Made by a program: the position numbers and the translations under genes | The notes under the pieces: generated by a model | The model's database searches: none | Seen by the model: only the letters and a program-made list of their open reading frames with translations | What the model was told of the DNA's origin: nothing | Assembly: GCA_050180895.1 (NCBI GenBank) | Contig: JBFXDS010000001.1 | Location: 248,001 to 312,000, forward strand | Direction: 5' to 3' | Source of the DNA: JBGPEQ01 sp050180895 | Lineage (GTDB): Bacteria > Pseudomonadota > Alphaproteobacteria > Dongiales > Dongiaceae | Length of the DNA stretch: 64,000 nt | In this document: positions 8,570-16,732 of the stretch, piece by piece | Layout of the letters: each line of letters opens with the position of its first letter | How positions within the stretch are numbered: the first letter of the stretch is position 1

Positions 8570-9225
8570 GCCGGCGCATCTTCGATCCGTCGGTCTATCT
8601 CGTGCTCGACCGCTTGTTCGCCGGCCAGCGCGACCTGCTGGCGGTGCTGCAGGCGGCGCTGGCCGGCGGCGTCACCATGGTGCAGCTGCGCGACAAGCAG
8701 GCGCCGCGGTCGCTGTTCCTCGATCAGGCGCGGCGCATGCTGGCGCTGCTGCGGCCGGCCGGCGTGCCGCTCATCGTCAACGACCGGGTCGACGTGGCGC
8801 TGGCGGTCGGCGCCGACGGCGTCCATGTCGGCCAGGACGACATGGCCGCGGGCGAGGCGCGCCGTCTGCTCGGGCCGGACGCGATCGTCGGCCTCTCCGT
8901 CAGCCGGCCGGAGGAGTGCGCCGGCGCCGACCCGGCGGTGGTCGACTATGTCGGGCTGGGCCCGGTGTTCCCGACCGACACCAAGCCGGACACGCCGCCG
9001 CCGCTCGGAATCGGCGGTGTCCGCGCCCTGCGGCCGCACCTCGGCGTGCCCGTCGTCGCCATCGGCGGCATCGGCGCCGGCAATGCCGCCGGCCTCGTGG
9101 GCGCCGGCGCCGACGGCGTCGCCGTGGTGTCGGCGATCTGCGCCGCGCCGGACCCGGAAGCGGCGTCCCGCCGGCTGGCCCGCGCGGTGGCCGCCGGCAA
9201 GGCGCGGCGGCGGGCGGCGCCATGA
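8566..9225 (+). CDS. thiE: Thiamine-phosphate synthase
   Basis: ThiE joins HMP pyrophosphate to HET phosphate to give thiamin monophosphate. The 219-residue TIM barrel shows VTMVQLRDKQAP, LIVNDRVDVALAVGADGVHVGQDD, IVGLSVSRPEE, YVGLGPVFPTDTKPD and VVAIGGIGAGNAAGLVGAGADGVAVVS, all hallmark ThiE blocks. It overlaps thiM upstream and thiD downstream by ATGA quartets, so the kinases and synthase are made in proportion. The tail KARRRAAP is a little extended but otherwise it is standard. Confidence 0.96.
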   Translation: MSRRIFDPSVYLVLDRLFAGQRDLLAVLQAALAGGVTMVQLRDKQAPRSLFLDQARRMLALLRPAGVPLIVNDRVDVALAVGADGVHVGQDDMAAGEARRLLGPDAIVGLSVSRPEECAGADPAVVDYVGLGPVFPTDTKPDTPPPLGIGGVRALRPHLGVPVVAIGGIGAGNAAGLVGAGADGVAVVSAICAAPDPEAASRRLARAVAAGKARRRAAP

Positions 9226-10037
9226 TCCCCAACGTCCTGACCATCGCCGGCTCGGATCCGAGCGGCGGCGCCGGCATCCAGGCCGACCTCAAGACCTTCG
9301 CGGCGCTCGGCGCCTACGGCGCCGCCGTGATCACCGCGCTCACGGCGCAGAACACGCGCCGGGTGGCGGGCGTGCATCTGGTTCCCGCCGCCTTCGTCGC
9401 CGAGCAGATCGACACGCTGCTCGCCGATGTCCGCATCGACGCGCTGAAGATCGGCATGGTCGCCACGGCGGAGATCGCGGCGACGATCGCTGGCCGCCTG
9501 TCGGCGCATGGCGCCCGCAACATCGTCCTCGATCCGGTCATGGTGGCGAAGGGCGGCGACCGCCTGCTCGACGCCGACGCCGTCGACACGCTGCGGCGCA
9601 CGCTGCTGCCGCTGGCCGACGTCGTCACGCCCAACCTGCCCGAGGCCGGCGTGCTGCTGGACCGGCCGGCGCCGGCGAGCCTGGCGGAGATGCGCGATGC
9701 CGCCGCCGCTCTGCATGCCCTCGGCTGCCGCCGCGTCCTGCTCAAGGGCGGGCATCTCGGCGGCGCGGCCAGCATCGACGTCCTGTTTGACGGACACGAG
9801 GTGGTGGATCTGTCGGCCCCGCGCATGCGGACGGAGAATACCCACGGCACCGGCTGCACGCTGTCGGCGGCCATCGCCGCCCTGCTGCCGCAGCGCCCGG
9901 ACGCGGCGAGCGCGGTGCGCGACGCCAAGGCCTACGTCACCGACGCCATCGCCGGCGGCGCGGCGCTCGCCGTGGGCGGCGGCCACGGACCGCTGCATCA
10001 CTTCACCCGGCTCTGGCGACAGGAGACGATCGGATGA
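9222..10037 (+). CDS. thiD: Hydroxymethylpyrimidine / phosphomethylpyrimidine kinase
   Basis: ThiD phosphorylates HMP and then HMP-P, supplying HMP-PP for ThiE. The 271-residue product begins IPNVLTIAGSDPSGGAGIQADLKTF, the ribokinase-like substrate site, with YGAAVITALTAQNT, VLDPVMVAKGG, VVTPNLPEAGVLL and the catalytic loop NTHGTGCTLSAAIAA near residue 210. The ATG overlaps the thiE stop and the stop overlaps the tenA start (both ATGA). The length is normal. Confidence 0.96.
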   Translation: MIPNVLTIAGSDPSGGAGIQADLKTFAALGAYGAAVITALTAQNTRRVAGVHLVPAAFVAEQIDTLLADVRIDALKIGMVATAEIAATIAGRLSAHGARNIVLDPVMVAKGGDRLLDADAVDTLRRTLLPLADVVTPNLPEAGVLLDRPAPASLAEMRDAAAALHALGCRRVLLKGGHLGGAASIDVLFDGHEVVDLSAPRMRTENTHGTGCTLSAAIAALLPQRPDAASAVRDAKAYVTDAIAGGAALAVGGGHGPLHHFTRLWRQETIG

Positions 10038-10705
10038 CCGCGTTTTCGACCGAGGCCGCCGCGGCGACGGCCGCGCTGAGACGACGGATCCGCGAGATGC
10101 CGTTTAATGCGGAGCTCGCGGCCGGCACGCTCGACGCCGACCGCTTCCGCTTCTACATGCTGCAGGACGCGCTCTACCTCGCCGATTATGCGCGGGCGCT
10201 GGCCATCGCTGCCGCGCGGGCGCCCGAGGCCGACGCCGTCGCCCGCTTCGCCCGCTGCGCCGAGGGTGCCATCGTCGTCGAGCGGGCGCTGCATGAGGGT
10301 TTCTTCGTCCGCTTCGGCCTCGGCAAGGAGCAAGTGGCCGCCAGCGAGCCGTCGCCCACCTGCCTGGCTTATACGAGCTTCCTGCTCGCCGCCGCCTGTA
10401 CGCAGAGCTACGAGGCGCTGATCGCGGCGCTGCTGCCCTGCTTCAGCATCTACCGCGAGGTCGGGCTCGACATCGCCGCGAGATCGGCGCCGACGAATCC
10501 CTACCGCGCCTGGATCGACACCTATGCCGATCCGGCGTTCGGGGAGACGGTGGAGGCGGTCACCGCCATCGTCGACCGCGCCGCCGCCGGGACGTCGCCG
10601 GCGTCGCGGCGGGCCATGCTGCGCGCCTTCGTCCGCTCGGCACAGTTCGAGTGGATGTTCTGGGACAGCGCCTACCGCCGGGAGACCTGGCCGGTCGCCG
10701 CCTGA
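10034..10705 (+). CDS. tenA: Aminopyrimidine aminohydrolase / thiaminase II (TenA)
   Basis: TenA hydrolyses aminopyrimidine breakdown products of thiamin to HMP, which ThiD can then use. The 223-residue all-helical protein has the N-terminal MPFNAELAAGTLDADRFRFYMLQDALYLADYARAL block, and LLPCFSIYREVG, whose cysteine is the probable nucleophile, followed by PNPYRAWIDTYADPAF (here TNPYRAW). The conserved C-terminal AQFEWMFWDSAYR is intact. As the fourth gene of the riboswitch operon with no thiC or thiG nearby, it points to salvage from degraded thiamin rather than de novo synthesis. Confidence 0.95.
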   Translation: MTAFSTEAAAATAALRRRIREMPFNAELAAGTLDADRFRFYMLQDALYLADYARALAIAAARAPEADAVARFARCAEGAIVVERALHEGFFVRFGLGKEQVAASEPSPTCLAYTSFLLAAACTQSYEALIAALLPCFSIYREVGLDIAARSAPTNPYRAWIDTYADPAFGETVEAVTAIVDRAAAGTSPASRRAMLRAFVRSAQFEWMFWDSAYRRETWPVAA

Positions 10706-10782
10706 CCGGCCTTGCGGAGCGGGATGATCTGCGGCAAACAACGCGGCGCGCGCTACGGCAGCTCCTTACCGTGGGGTCGGCA

Positions 10783-11778
10783 GTGATCAAGGTCTATGCT
10801 CAGCGCAACGGGCGGATCGAGGGCGTCGAGGCCGGCAAGGAAGGCGCGCCGCTGGTGGCCGACGCGCTGTGGCTCGACGTGGTCCAGCCGACGCCGGACG
10901 AGCGCGCCGCCGTCGAGGCGGCCTACCGGCTGACGCTGCCGACGCCGGAGGAGGTGCGCGAGATCGAGCCGTCCGACCGGCTCTATAGCGAGGGCGGCGC
11001 GCGTTTCATGACCGCGACCATCCTGGTCCATGCCGATGCGCCGCTGCCGCAGCGCGCCAGCATCACCTTCATCCTGACCGGCCGCGCCCTGATCACGCTG
11101 CGTTACGTCGAGCCGCGTCCGGTCGCGACCTACGCGCAGAAGCTGCTGCGCGGACAGGAAGCGTGCAGCTGCGGCGAGGAGGCGATGGTCGGCCTGCTTG
11201 AGGCCTTCATCGACCGCATTGCCGACATCCTGGAGAAGACTGCGCTCGATCTCGATCAGGTCTCGCAGACGATCTTCGCCGAGGACGCGCACGGCCAACG
11301 CCGGCACGGCGCGTCGCGCGACCTGCGCGCCGTCATCCGCGCCCTCGGCCGCAACGACGACCTGGTGTCGACGATCCGCGAGAGCCTGCTCAGCATGACG
11401 CGGCTGACCAGCTTCCTGACCGCGACGCTCGGCGCGACCGGCGAGCGGACCATGAAGGAGATGAAGGCGCGGCTGAAGTCGGCGCGCAACGACATCGTCT
11501 CGCTGAACGAGCATGCCGCGTTCGAATCGCACACCATCAACTTCCTGCTCGATGCGACCTTGGGCATGATCAACATCGACCAGAACGCGATCATCAAGAT
11601 CTTCTCGGTGGTCGCGGTGGTGTTCCTGCCGCCGACCTTGGTGGCCAGCATCTACGGCATGAACTTCGACATCATGCCGGAGCTGCACTGGATGGCCGGC
11701 TACCCCTGGGCGCTCGGCCTGATGCTGGTATCGGCGGTGATTCCGCTGCTCTATTTCAGGCGCAAGGGATGGCTCTAG
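10783..11778 (+). CDS. corA: CorA-family magnesium/divalent cation transporter
   Basis: CorA is a pentameric Mg2+ channel of the inner membrane. The product has a long cytoplasmic N-terminal domain, a helical stalk (FIDRIADILEKTALDLDQVSQTIF), and two C-terminal membrane helices; the first ends in the diagnostic YGMNFDIMPEL, with GMN as the selectivity loop, and the protein ends YFRRKGWL. I choose the GTG at 10783 (VIKVYAQRNGRIEG), because related proteins start with such a strand; this gives 331 residues. In-frame starts further upstream would run into tenA. It probably has its own promoter or follows tenA by readthrough after 77 bp. Confidence 0.92.
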   Translation: MIKVYAQRNGRIEGVEAGKEGAPLVADALWLDVVQPTPDERAAVEAAYRLTLPTPEEVREIEPSDRLYSEGGARFMTATILVHADAPLPQRASITFILTGRALITLRYVEPRPVATYAQKLLRGQEACSCGEEAMVGLLEAFIDRIADILEKTALDLDQVSQTIFAEDAHGQRRHGASRDLRAVIRALGRNDDLVSTIRESLLSMTRLTSFLTATLGATGERTMKEMKARLKSARNDIVSLNEHAAFESHTINFLLDATLGMINIDQNAIIKIFSVVAVVFLPPTLVASIYGMNFDIMPELHWMAGYPWALGLMLVSAVIPLLYFRRKGWL

Positions 11779-11799
11779 CCCGCCGGCGCGGGCCCGCGG

Positions 11800-11964
11800 T
11801 CAGGCGGCGATGCCGTCGCGCCACTCGCTGCTGCTCTTGCAGGGCGTGCAGACGCGCTCGCCGGGCCAGGAGCTGGTGAACGTCTCCTGGCAGCGCAGGC
11901 ACTTGCGCTGCTTCCGGACATAGATCTTGTCGGACTCGGGCTTCTTGTGTGACTCGTCGGACAT
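11800..11964 (-). CDS. Small zinc-ribbon-like protein with two CxxC pairs
   Basis: The 54-residue protein has a charged N-terminus (MSDESHKKPESDKIYV) and two CxxC knuckles, CLRC at residues 25-28 and CTPC at about 40-43, twelve residues apart, giving a likely four-cysteine zinc site. KQRKCLRCQETFTSSWPGERVC resembles the short uncharacterised zinc-ribbon proteins often found in alphaproteobacteria. The ATG at 11964 is chosen because the conserved-looking part starts there; a longer frame upstream has no support. It converges with corA, 21 bp apart. Function is unknown. Confidence 0.65.
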   Translation of the reverse strand: MSDESHKKPESDKIYVRKQRKCLRCQETFTSSWPGERVCTPCKSSSEWRDGIAA

Positions 11965-12421
11965 TACGAAAAACTCTACAGTTCGCGGGGTAGGCACGAG
12001 CCGACCGCCATGGGCTCCATTGACACTGGGGAAAAGGAACCGAGGGAAAATAAGACTTTGCCGGCGGAAATCAAGATGATTCGTCCCTTCGACATGCATC
12101 CCTCGGTCGCAGCAACGGCCTCCGGCCGTGCCGCGCTTCGGACGGCGCCGGCCGGTGCGAACAAACGTTAGTTCAACGCGTTAGCGGGAGCAAGATCGTG
12201 TCGCGGGCCGCCGGCTCGGCGGCAACTTTGGGTCGATCGCGGGCGGCGCCGGCGGACCGCCGCGCGGGCCACCGGACGGCGTCATTCTGACGCACAGGCC
12301 CCTGTCCGGCGTCTGCCGGGAGAATTGCCGGCCGGGCGGGCTGGACCGGAGCGGCGTTGCCATCGCGCCCGCTGCGGGCTAATCAGCCGGAACATCTGAT
12401 CATTCGAATGAAGGGTTCACC
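11965..12421. other. Intergenic stretch without a recognisable gene
   Basis: About 457 bp between the small zinc-ribbon gene and clpP. It must hold promoters for both divergent genes. The first half is comparatively AT-rich (GAAAATAAGACTTTG near 12045), the second very GC-rich with short self-complementary patches near 12120-12160. I see no tRNA, repeat or convincing small gene; short open frames here lack family motifs. Confidence 0.4.
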
Positions 12422-13027
12422 ATGGCGATGCACGCACAACGCGATGACGATGGCGAAAAGCCGGCGGAGACTCCGGCGCCGCCTCTCGGGAAGGTGACGG
12501 AGAACCTGTTCAAGGCCCGCACCGTCATCCTGTTCGGCGAGATCACGCAGAAGGTCGCCCAGAGCACGGTCGCCCAACTGCTGGCGCTGGCCGAAGAGAA
12601 CGACGAGCCGATCCGGATGATCATCAATTCGCAGGGCGGCCATGTGGAGTCCGGCGACACGATCCACGACATGGTCCGGTTCATCCGGCCGAAGGTGCGG
12701 ATGCTCGGCACCGGCTGGGTCGCCAGCGCCGGCGTCCACATCTTCCTGGCGGCGGCGCGCGAGAACCGCTACTGCCTGCCGAACACACGCTTCATGATCC
12801 ATCAGCCGCTCGGCGGCGCCGGCGGCCCGGCCAGCGACATCGCCATCGAGGCGAAGGAGATCATCAAGATGCGCAAGCGCATCAACCAGTCGATCGCCGA
12901 CGCTACCGGGCAATCCTTCGAAAAGGTCGAGCGCGACACCGACCGCAACTTCTGGATGAACGCCGACGAGGCGCGCGCCTACGGCATCGTGACCCACGTG
13001 GTCAGCTCGGTCGACCAGATCAAGTGA
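12422..13027 (+). CDS. ATP-dependent Clp protease proteolytic subunit (ClpP-type serine peptidase)
   Basis: The 201-residue product is a ClpP/crotonase-fold serine protease. The nucleophile lies in GTGWVASAGVHIFLAA (Ser in ASAG), the His in RFMIHQPLGGAGG, and the Asp in DTDRNFWMNADEARAYGIVTHV, so the triad looks intact. The N-terminus (AQRDDDGEKPAETPAPPLGKVTENLF) differs from the processed N-terminus of the main ClpP, and the nucleophile block WVASAGVHIF is not the usual AASMGAFLL; no clpX follows. It is therefore probably a secondary ClpP paralogue. An AAGG ribosome-binding site precedes the ATG. Confidence 0.88.
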   Translation: MAMHAQRDDDGEKPAETPAPPLGKVTENLFKARTVILFGEITQKVAQSTVAQLLALAEENDEPIRMIINSQGGHVESGDTIHDMVRFIRPKVRMLGTGWVASAGVHIFLAAARENRYCLPNTRFMIHQPLGGAGGPASDIAIEAKEIIKMRKRINQSIADATGQSFEKVERDTDRNFWMNADEARAYGIVTHVVSSVDQIK

Positions 13028-13076
13028 GCGAGGCGGAGCCGCGTAGCGCCCATCGGCGAATCTCGATCTGTCTGCC

Positions 13077-13164
13077 GTAGGGGCGAGCGGCGCTCGCCCC
13101 TGTTGACACAGCAGCGATCATCGGAGGCATTGATCGAGCAGGGGCGAGCGCCGCTCGCCCCTAC
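13077..13164. repeat. Nested palindrome (inverted pair of 26-bp palindromic units)
   Basis: The unit AGGGGCGAGCG-N-CGCTCGCCCCT occurs at 13079-13101 and again at 13140-13162. Each unit is a near-perfect palindrome with one central base, and the 26-bp extended unit at 13077-13102 is the exact reverse complement of 13139-13164. It lies between convergent clpP and the FadR-type regulator gene, so it may act as a bidirectional transcript end or be a REP/BIME-like element. Confidence 0.9.
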
Positions 13165-13192
13165 AAATTTCGGCAGCGAGCAAACGCCCATC

Positions 13193-13912
13193 TCAGCCGC
13201 CGTTGAAGCGCGCCTTCAGCAGGTTGGCTTCGACGGATTCGAGGTGCCGGCGCATGCAGCCTGCGGCGCGCGCCATGTCGCGGTCGGCGATCGCGCCGAC
13301 GATGGCCTCGTGCTCGGCGAAGCTGTGATGGTCCGGATCGGGTTTCACGGGATTGGCGCGCAGGCGGCCCCAGGCGACGGTGCGGCGCACGGCGCTGAGC
13401 GTGTCGAGCAGCGCCAGCAGCAGCTGGTTCTGCGTCGCCTCGGCGATCACCCGGTGCAGCCGGTTGTCCCAACCCTCGTACTGGCGCCAGCTGCCGGCCT
13501 CGCTGCTCTTCTTCAGGCAGATGCGCATTTCGGCGATCTGCGCCGGCGTCGCGTTCAGCGCCGCCAGCCGCGCGACCTCCGGCTCGAGCAGAAGGCGGGT
13601 CTTCATCACCTCGGCCGGATTGGTCCGCCGGGTGATGGCGGCGACGTCGGCGATCGTGTCGAGCGGCCGGATGCCGAGGAACGTGCCCTTGCCGACGTGG
13701 CGCCACAGCTGCCCTTCGGCTTCGAGCGTCGAGAGCGCCTTGCGCAGCTCGGCCCGGCTGACGCCCAGCGTCCGCGACAGCGCGCGTTCCGGCGGCAGGC
13801 GGCTGTCGGCCGGCAAGGCGGCCTGGGCGAGATAGGTCCGCAGCTGCGTCAGCACCGCCGTCCCATCGCCGGAGACTACCGCGTCCATTGTGCCCGACCT
13901 GTACTCAACCAT
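13193..13912 (-). CDS. FadR-family (GntR/FCD) transcriptional regulator
   Basis: The 239-residue protein has an N-terminal winged helix (SRLPPERALSRTLGVSRAELRKALSTLEAEGQLWRHVGKGTFLG, about residues 35-80) and an FCD effector domain (EVMKTRLLLEPEVARLAAL to MRRHLESVEANLL) whose conserved His/Asp residues (WDNRLHRVIAEAT, HSFAEHEAIVGAI) typically hold a metal ion and an organic acid. It is divergent from the NitT/TauT importer and fumarylacetoacetase-fold hydrolase genes, so it is the obvious candidate regulator. Starts at 13912 (MVEYRSGTMDAV) or 13888 (MDAVVSG) are both possible. Confidence 0.9.
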   Translation of the reverse strand: MVEYRSGTMDAVVSGDGTAVLTQLRTYLAQAALPADSRLPPERALSRTLGVSRAELRKALSTLEAEGQLWRHVGKGTFLGIRPLDTIADVAAITRRTNPAEVMKTRLLLEPEVARLAALNATPAQIAEMRICLKKSSEAGSWRQYEGWDNRLHRVIAEATQNQLLLALLDTLSAVRRTVAWGRLRANPVKPDPDHHSFAEHEAIVGAIADRDMARAAGCMRRHLESVEANLLKARFNGG

Positions 13913-13920
13913 TCCCTAAT

Positions 13921-13971
13921 TGGTTTTGACCATGTCACGCCAAAGTCCAATAAGTCAAGGTCTGATTGACT
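13921..13971. promoter_or_regulatory. Candidate operator region between regulator and importer genes
   Basis: Two imperfect dyads lie in the divergent intergenic region: TGGT-N4-ACCA at 13921-13932, which resembles the TGGTNNNACCA half-site pattern of FCD regulators but with one extra spacer base, and AGTCAA-N7-TTGACT at 13953-13971. Such regions usually hold autoregulatory sites. Binding by the adjacent FadR-type protein is inference. Confidence 0.4.
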
Positions 13972-14073
13972 AGATGGCGAAACCAAGTTAAGCCAATACC
14001 GTATTGATCGGCAGATGGCCGGAAGGGCCGCGCCGTCGGTGCGGCCGCAACGATGAAAGCAAGGGAGGATCTC

Positions 14074-15075
14074 ATGGCCACGAGTCTGCGCAGGCTTGCC
14101 GCATGTGTCGGCGGCGTATTGGTTGCGATGGCGCTGCTGCTGTCGCCGGCCGCCGAGGCGGCCGAAGGCAAGATCCGCATCGCCTTCGGCGACATCGAGA
14201 GCGTCGAAACCCTGAACTTCTTGATCGCGATCGAGCGCGCCAAGGAGAAGGGCGTCGCCATCGACATGATGTACCTGAAGGAGGAGGACATTGCCGCGCA
14301 GGCCGTGGTGAGCGGCGAGGCCGATGTCGGCGTCGGGACGCCCTACGCCATGCTGCAGAAGGTGAAGGCGCCGATCCGCATGTTCTATCAGATGAGCACG
14401 CTGCGGTTCTTCCCCATCGTCAACACCGAGTTCTACAAGGACTGGAAGGATCTGGACGGCCAGGAGGTGGCGGTGCATTCGCGCGGCTCCGGCACCGAGG
14501 CGATCATGAAGCTGATGGCGCAGCGCCACGGCATCACCTACAGCAACATCAGCTACGTGGCCGGCGCCGAGGTGCGCGCCGGGGCCCTGCTGCAAGGCAA
14601 CGTCAAGGCGTCGATCGTCGACGCCGCCAACCGCCGCATGCTCGAGCAGAAGGCGCCCGGCAAGTTCGCCGTGCTTCCGATGGAAGGCGTCAACGCCAGC
14701 GACGAGGCGCTCTACGCCAACACCGAGTTCCTCGCGCGCGAGCAGGCCGCGGTGGAGACGCTGGTCGAAGCCCTCCTCACCACCTGGCGCGAGATCAACG
14801 ACAACCCCAGCGCCGTGCTCGACCTGCGCCAGAAGTACAAGCTGCTGGCCGACCTGCCGGCCGACCTCGAGCCGGAGATCGAACCCTACTTCGTCGAATC
14901 CGTGCAGGCCGGCGCCTTTCCCAACAACGGCGGCGGCGAGGCGGCGGTGAAGGACGACTTCGACTTCTACGGCGTCGCCGGCCAACTGGAGGGCGATCCG
15001 GCCTCGCTGAAGGTCGAGGACTTCTGGGACTTCGGGCCGCTCAACCGCGCGCTCGACAAGCTCGGCCGCGTCTAG
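14074..15075 (+). CDS. NitT/TauT-type ABC transporter substrate-binding protein
   Basis: The 333-residue periplasmic protein starts with a clear signal peptide (LAACVGGVLVAMALLLSPAAEAAEG, cleavage expected after AEA). The body follows the SsuA/TauA/NMT1 pattern: IAFGDIESVETLNFLIAIERAKEKG, ISGEADVGVGTPYAML (here VSGEADVG), LDGQEVAVHSRGSGTEAIMKLMAQ and AGALLQGNVKASIVDAAN. AAGGGAGG at 14061 sets the ATG at 14074. It heads a binding protein-permease-ATPase-permease-hydrolase operon. The ligand is not evident; the family takes up sulfonates, nitrate, thiamin precursors or aromatic acids, and the coupled hydrolase hints at an organic acid. Confidence 0.9.
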   Translation: MATSLRRLAACVGGVLVAMALLLSPAAEAAEGKIRIAFGDIESVETLNFLIAIERAKEKGVAIDMMYLKEEDIAAQAVVSGEADVGVGTPYAMLQKVKAPIRMFYQMSTLRFFPIVNTEFYKDWKDLDGQEVAVHSRGSGTEAIMKLMAQRHGITYSNISYVAGAEVRAGALLQGNVKASIVDAANRRMLEQKAPGKFAVLPMEGVNASDEALYANTEFLAREQAAVETLVEALLTTWREINDNPSAVLDLRQKYKLLADLPADLEPEIEPYFVESVQAGAFPNNGGGEAAVKDDFDFYGVAGQLEGDPASLKVEDFWDFGPLNRALDKLGRV

Positions 15076-15094
15076 CCGGGCAGACGACGATCCC

Positions 15095-15910
15095 TTGAGC
15101 GTACGTTTCGACGACGAGGCCGGGGCCGTGGCGGCCCCGGCCGCAGCGGCGGTCACGGAGCGCGATTTCGCGCTGCTGTGGCGCCTGCTGTCGATCACCC
15201 TCTTCTGCGGTGCCTGGGAGATCGCCGGGCAAATCCCGATCAACTTCGCGTTGCCGCCGTTCTCCGACACGGTGGCGGCGTTCTTCTCGATGATCGCCGA
15301 CGGCAGCATGCCGCGCGCCTATCTGTCGACGCTGCAGCCGCTCGCCATCGGCATTGTCGCGTCGGCGGTGCTGGGCGTGGGGCTCGGCGTGCTGATGGGG
15401 CTGCGGCCAACGGCGGAGTGGCTCGCCGCGCCGGTGTTCGTCGTGATGCAGGCGGCGCCGGTGGCGGCGCTGATCCCGCTGGTCACCTTCATCTACGGCA
15501 TCGGCCTGACCGCGAAGTCGCTGTCGGTCATGCTGCTGGCGCTGCCGGTCATCGTGCTCAACTGCTACAAGGCCGTGCGCAACGTGAATCCGTCGCTGGT
15601 CGACATGTGCCGCTCCTTCCAGGGAACGCGGACGCAGCAGATCGTCAAGGTCATCATCCCCGAGGCCAGCCCGGTGATCTTCGCCGGCCTGCGGCTCGGC
15701 ATCGCCGCCGGCTTCATCGGCGTCGTCCTGGCCGAGCTGCTGATCACGCCGACCGGGATCGGCGACCTCATCACCTATCACCGGGCCGTCGCCGACTATG
15801 CCGAGATGTACGCGGCGATCGCCTCGATCATCCTGTTCTCCGCCGTGACGCTGGCCGGGCTGCAGCGGCTGGAGACGGCGCTGTTCCGTCCGGAAACCAA
15901 GAGGGCCTGA
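15095..15910 (+). CDS. ABC transporter permease (NitT/TauT type), first
   Basis: The 271-residue inner-membrane permease of the BPD_transp_1 family has about six hydrophobic segments and the ATPase-contact EAA-type loop FQGTRTQQIVKVIIPEASPVIFAGLRLGIAAGFIGVV. A TTG at 15095 gives MSVRFDDEAGAV and is the best start after the binding-protein gene 20 bp upstream; the first 20 residues are alanine-rich and non-membrane. It would pair with the second permease at 16733 to form a heterodimeric pore. Confidence 0.9.
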   Translation: MSVRFDDEAGAVAAPAAAAVTERDFALLWRLLSITLFCGAWEIAGQIPINFALPPFSDTVAAFFSMIADGSMPRAYLSTLQPLAIGIVASAVLGVGLGVLMGLRPTAEWLAAPVFVVMQAAPVAALIPLVTFIYGIGLTAKSLSVMLLALPVIVLNCYKAVRNVNPSLVDMCRSFQGTRTQQIVKVIIPEASPVIFAGLRLGIAAGFIGVVLAELLITPTGIGDLITYHRAVADYAEMYAAIASIILFSAVTLAGLQRLETALFRPETKRA

Positions 15911-15912
15911 GC

Positions 15913-16722
15913 ATGGGAACGGTGCGCAAGTTCATCCCCCCGGGGGGCGCGCCGACGCCCGCCGGCGCCGACATGGTCGAGGTGCGTGGCATCGGCAAGG
16001 TCTATCGTGGCGGCGTCGAGGCCCTGAGCGGCATCGACCTGGCCTTTCCGCACGGTAAGCTGACCACCCTGCTGGGCCCCAGCGGCTGCGGCAAGACCAC
16101 GCTGCTGAAGATCATCGCCGGCCTGCTGGAGCCGAGCGCCGGCGACGTCTTCGTCGCCGGACGCAAGGTGACGGGACCAGGCCCGGAGCGCGCCTTCGTC
16201 TTCCAGGACTTCGCGCTGCTGCCCTGGGCCACCGTGCTGCGCAACGTCGCCTTCGGGCTGGAGCTGCGCGGCACGCCGAAGGCCGTGCGCGAGGAGACCG
16301 CGCGCCGCTACATCGCCGAGGTCGGCCTCGCCGGCTTCGAGGAGCGCTATCCGCACGAGCTGTCCGGCGGCATGCGCCAGCGCGTCGGGCTCGCCCGCGC
16401 GCTTGCCGTCAACGCCGACGTGCTGCTGATGGACGAGCCGTTCTCCGCCGTCGACGAGCAGACGCGCCGCAAGTTCCAGGAGGACCTCCTGCACCTGCGC
16501 GCGACCGAGCACAAGACCTTCATCTTCGTCACCCACAGCATCGAGGAGGCGGTCTACGTCTCCGACCGCGTCGTGCTGCTGTCGCGGCGGCCGGGGCGGG
16601 TCTCGCAGATCATCGAGCCGCGCATCGACCGCGGCGGCTCGCCCGACGACATCCGCCGCGACCGCGCCTATCTCGACACCGTCGAGGAGATCTGGCAGGG
16701 CCTGCGCCAGTATGTGACATGA
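15913..16722 (+). CDS. ABC transporter ATP-binding protein (NitT/TauT type)
   Basis: The 269-residue ATPase has Walker A GPSGCGKTTLLKIIAGLL, the Q-loop FVFQDFALLPWATVLRNV, the signature LSGGMRQRVGLARALAV, Walker B VLLMDEPFSAVDEQTR and the switch His in FIFVTHSIEEAVYVSDRVVLLSRRPG. The ALLPW after the Q-loop and the RPGRV end are typical of SsuB/TauB/NrtD. It starts two bases after the first permease's stop codon and is followed 10 bp later by the second permease. Confidence 0.94.
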   Translation: MGTVRKFIPPGGAPTPAGADMVEVRGIGKVYRGGVEALSGIDLAFPHGKLTTLLGPSGCGKTTLLKIIAGLLEPSAGDVFVAGRKVTGPGPERAFVFQDFALLPWATVLRNVAFGLELRGTPKAVREETARRYIAEVGLAGFEERYPHELSGGMRQRVGLARALAVNADVLLMDEPFSAVDEQTRRKFQEDLLHLRATEHKTFIFVTHSIEEAVYVSDRVVLLSRRPGRVSQIIEPRIDRGGSPDDIRRDRAYLDTVEEIWQGLRQYVT

Positions 16723-16732
16723 GGTCCGCGCC

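Noticed and set aside
12181..12363. 60-residue minus-strand frame upstream of clpP
   Set aside because: Low-complexity Pro/Arg/Ser composition, no ribosome-binding site or family.
13077..13164. CRISPR or attachment-site interpretation of the repeated units
   Set aside because: Only two units, inverted to each other and each a palindrome; no spacer series, cas genes or integrase.
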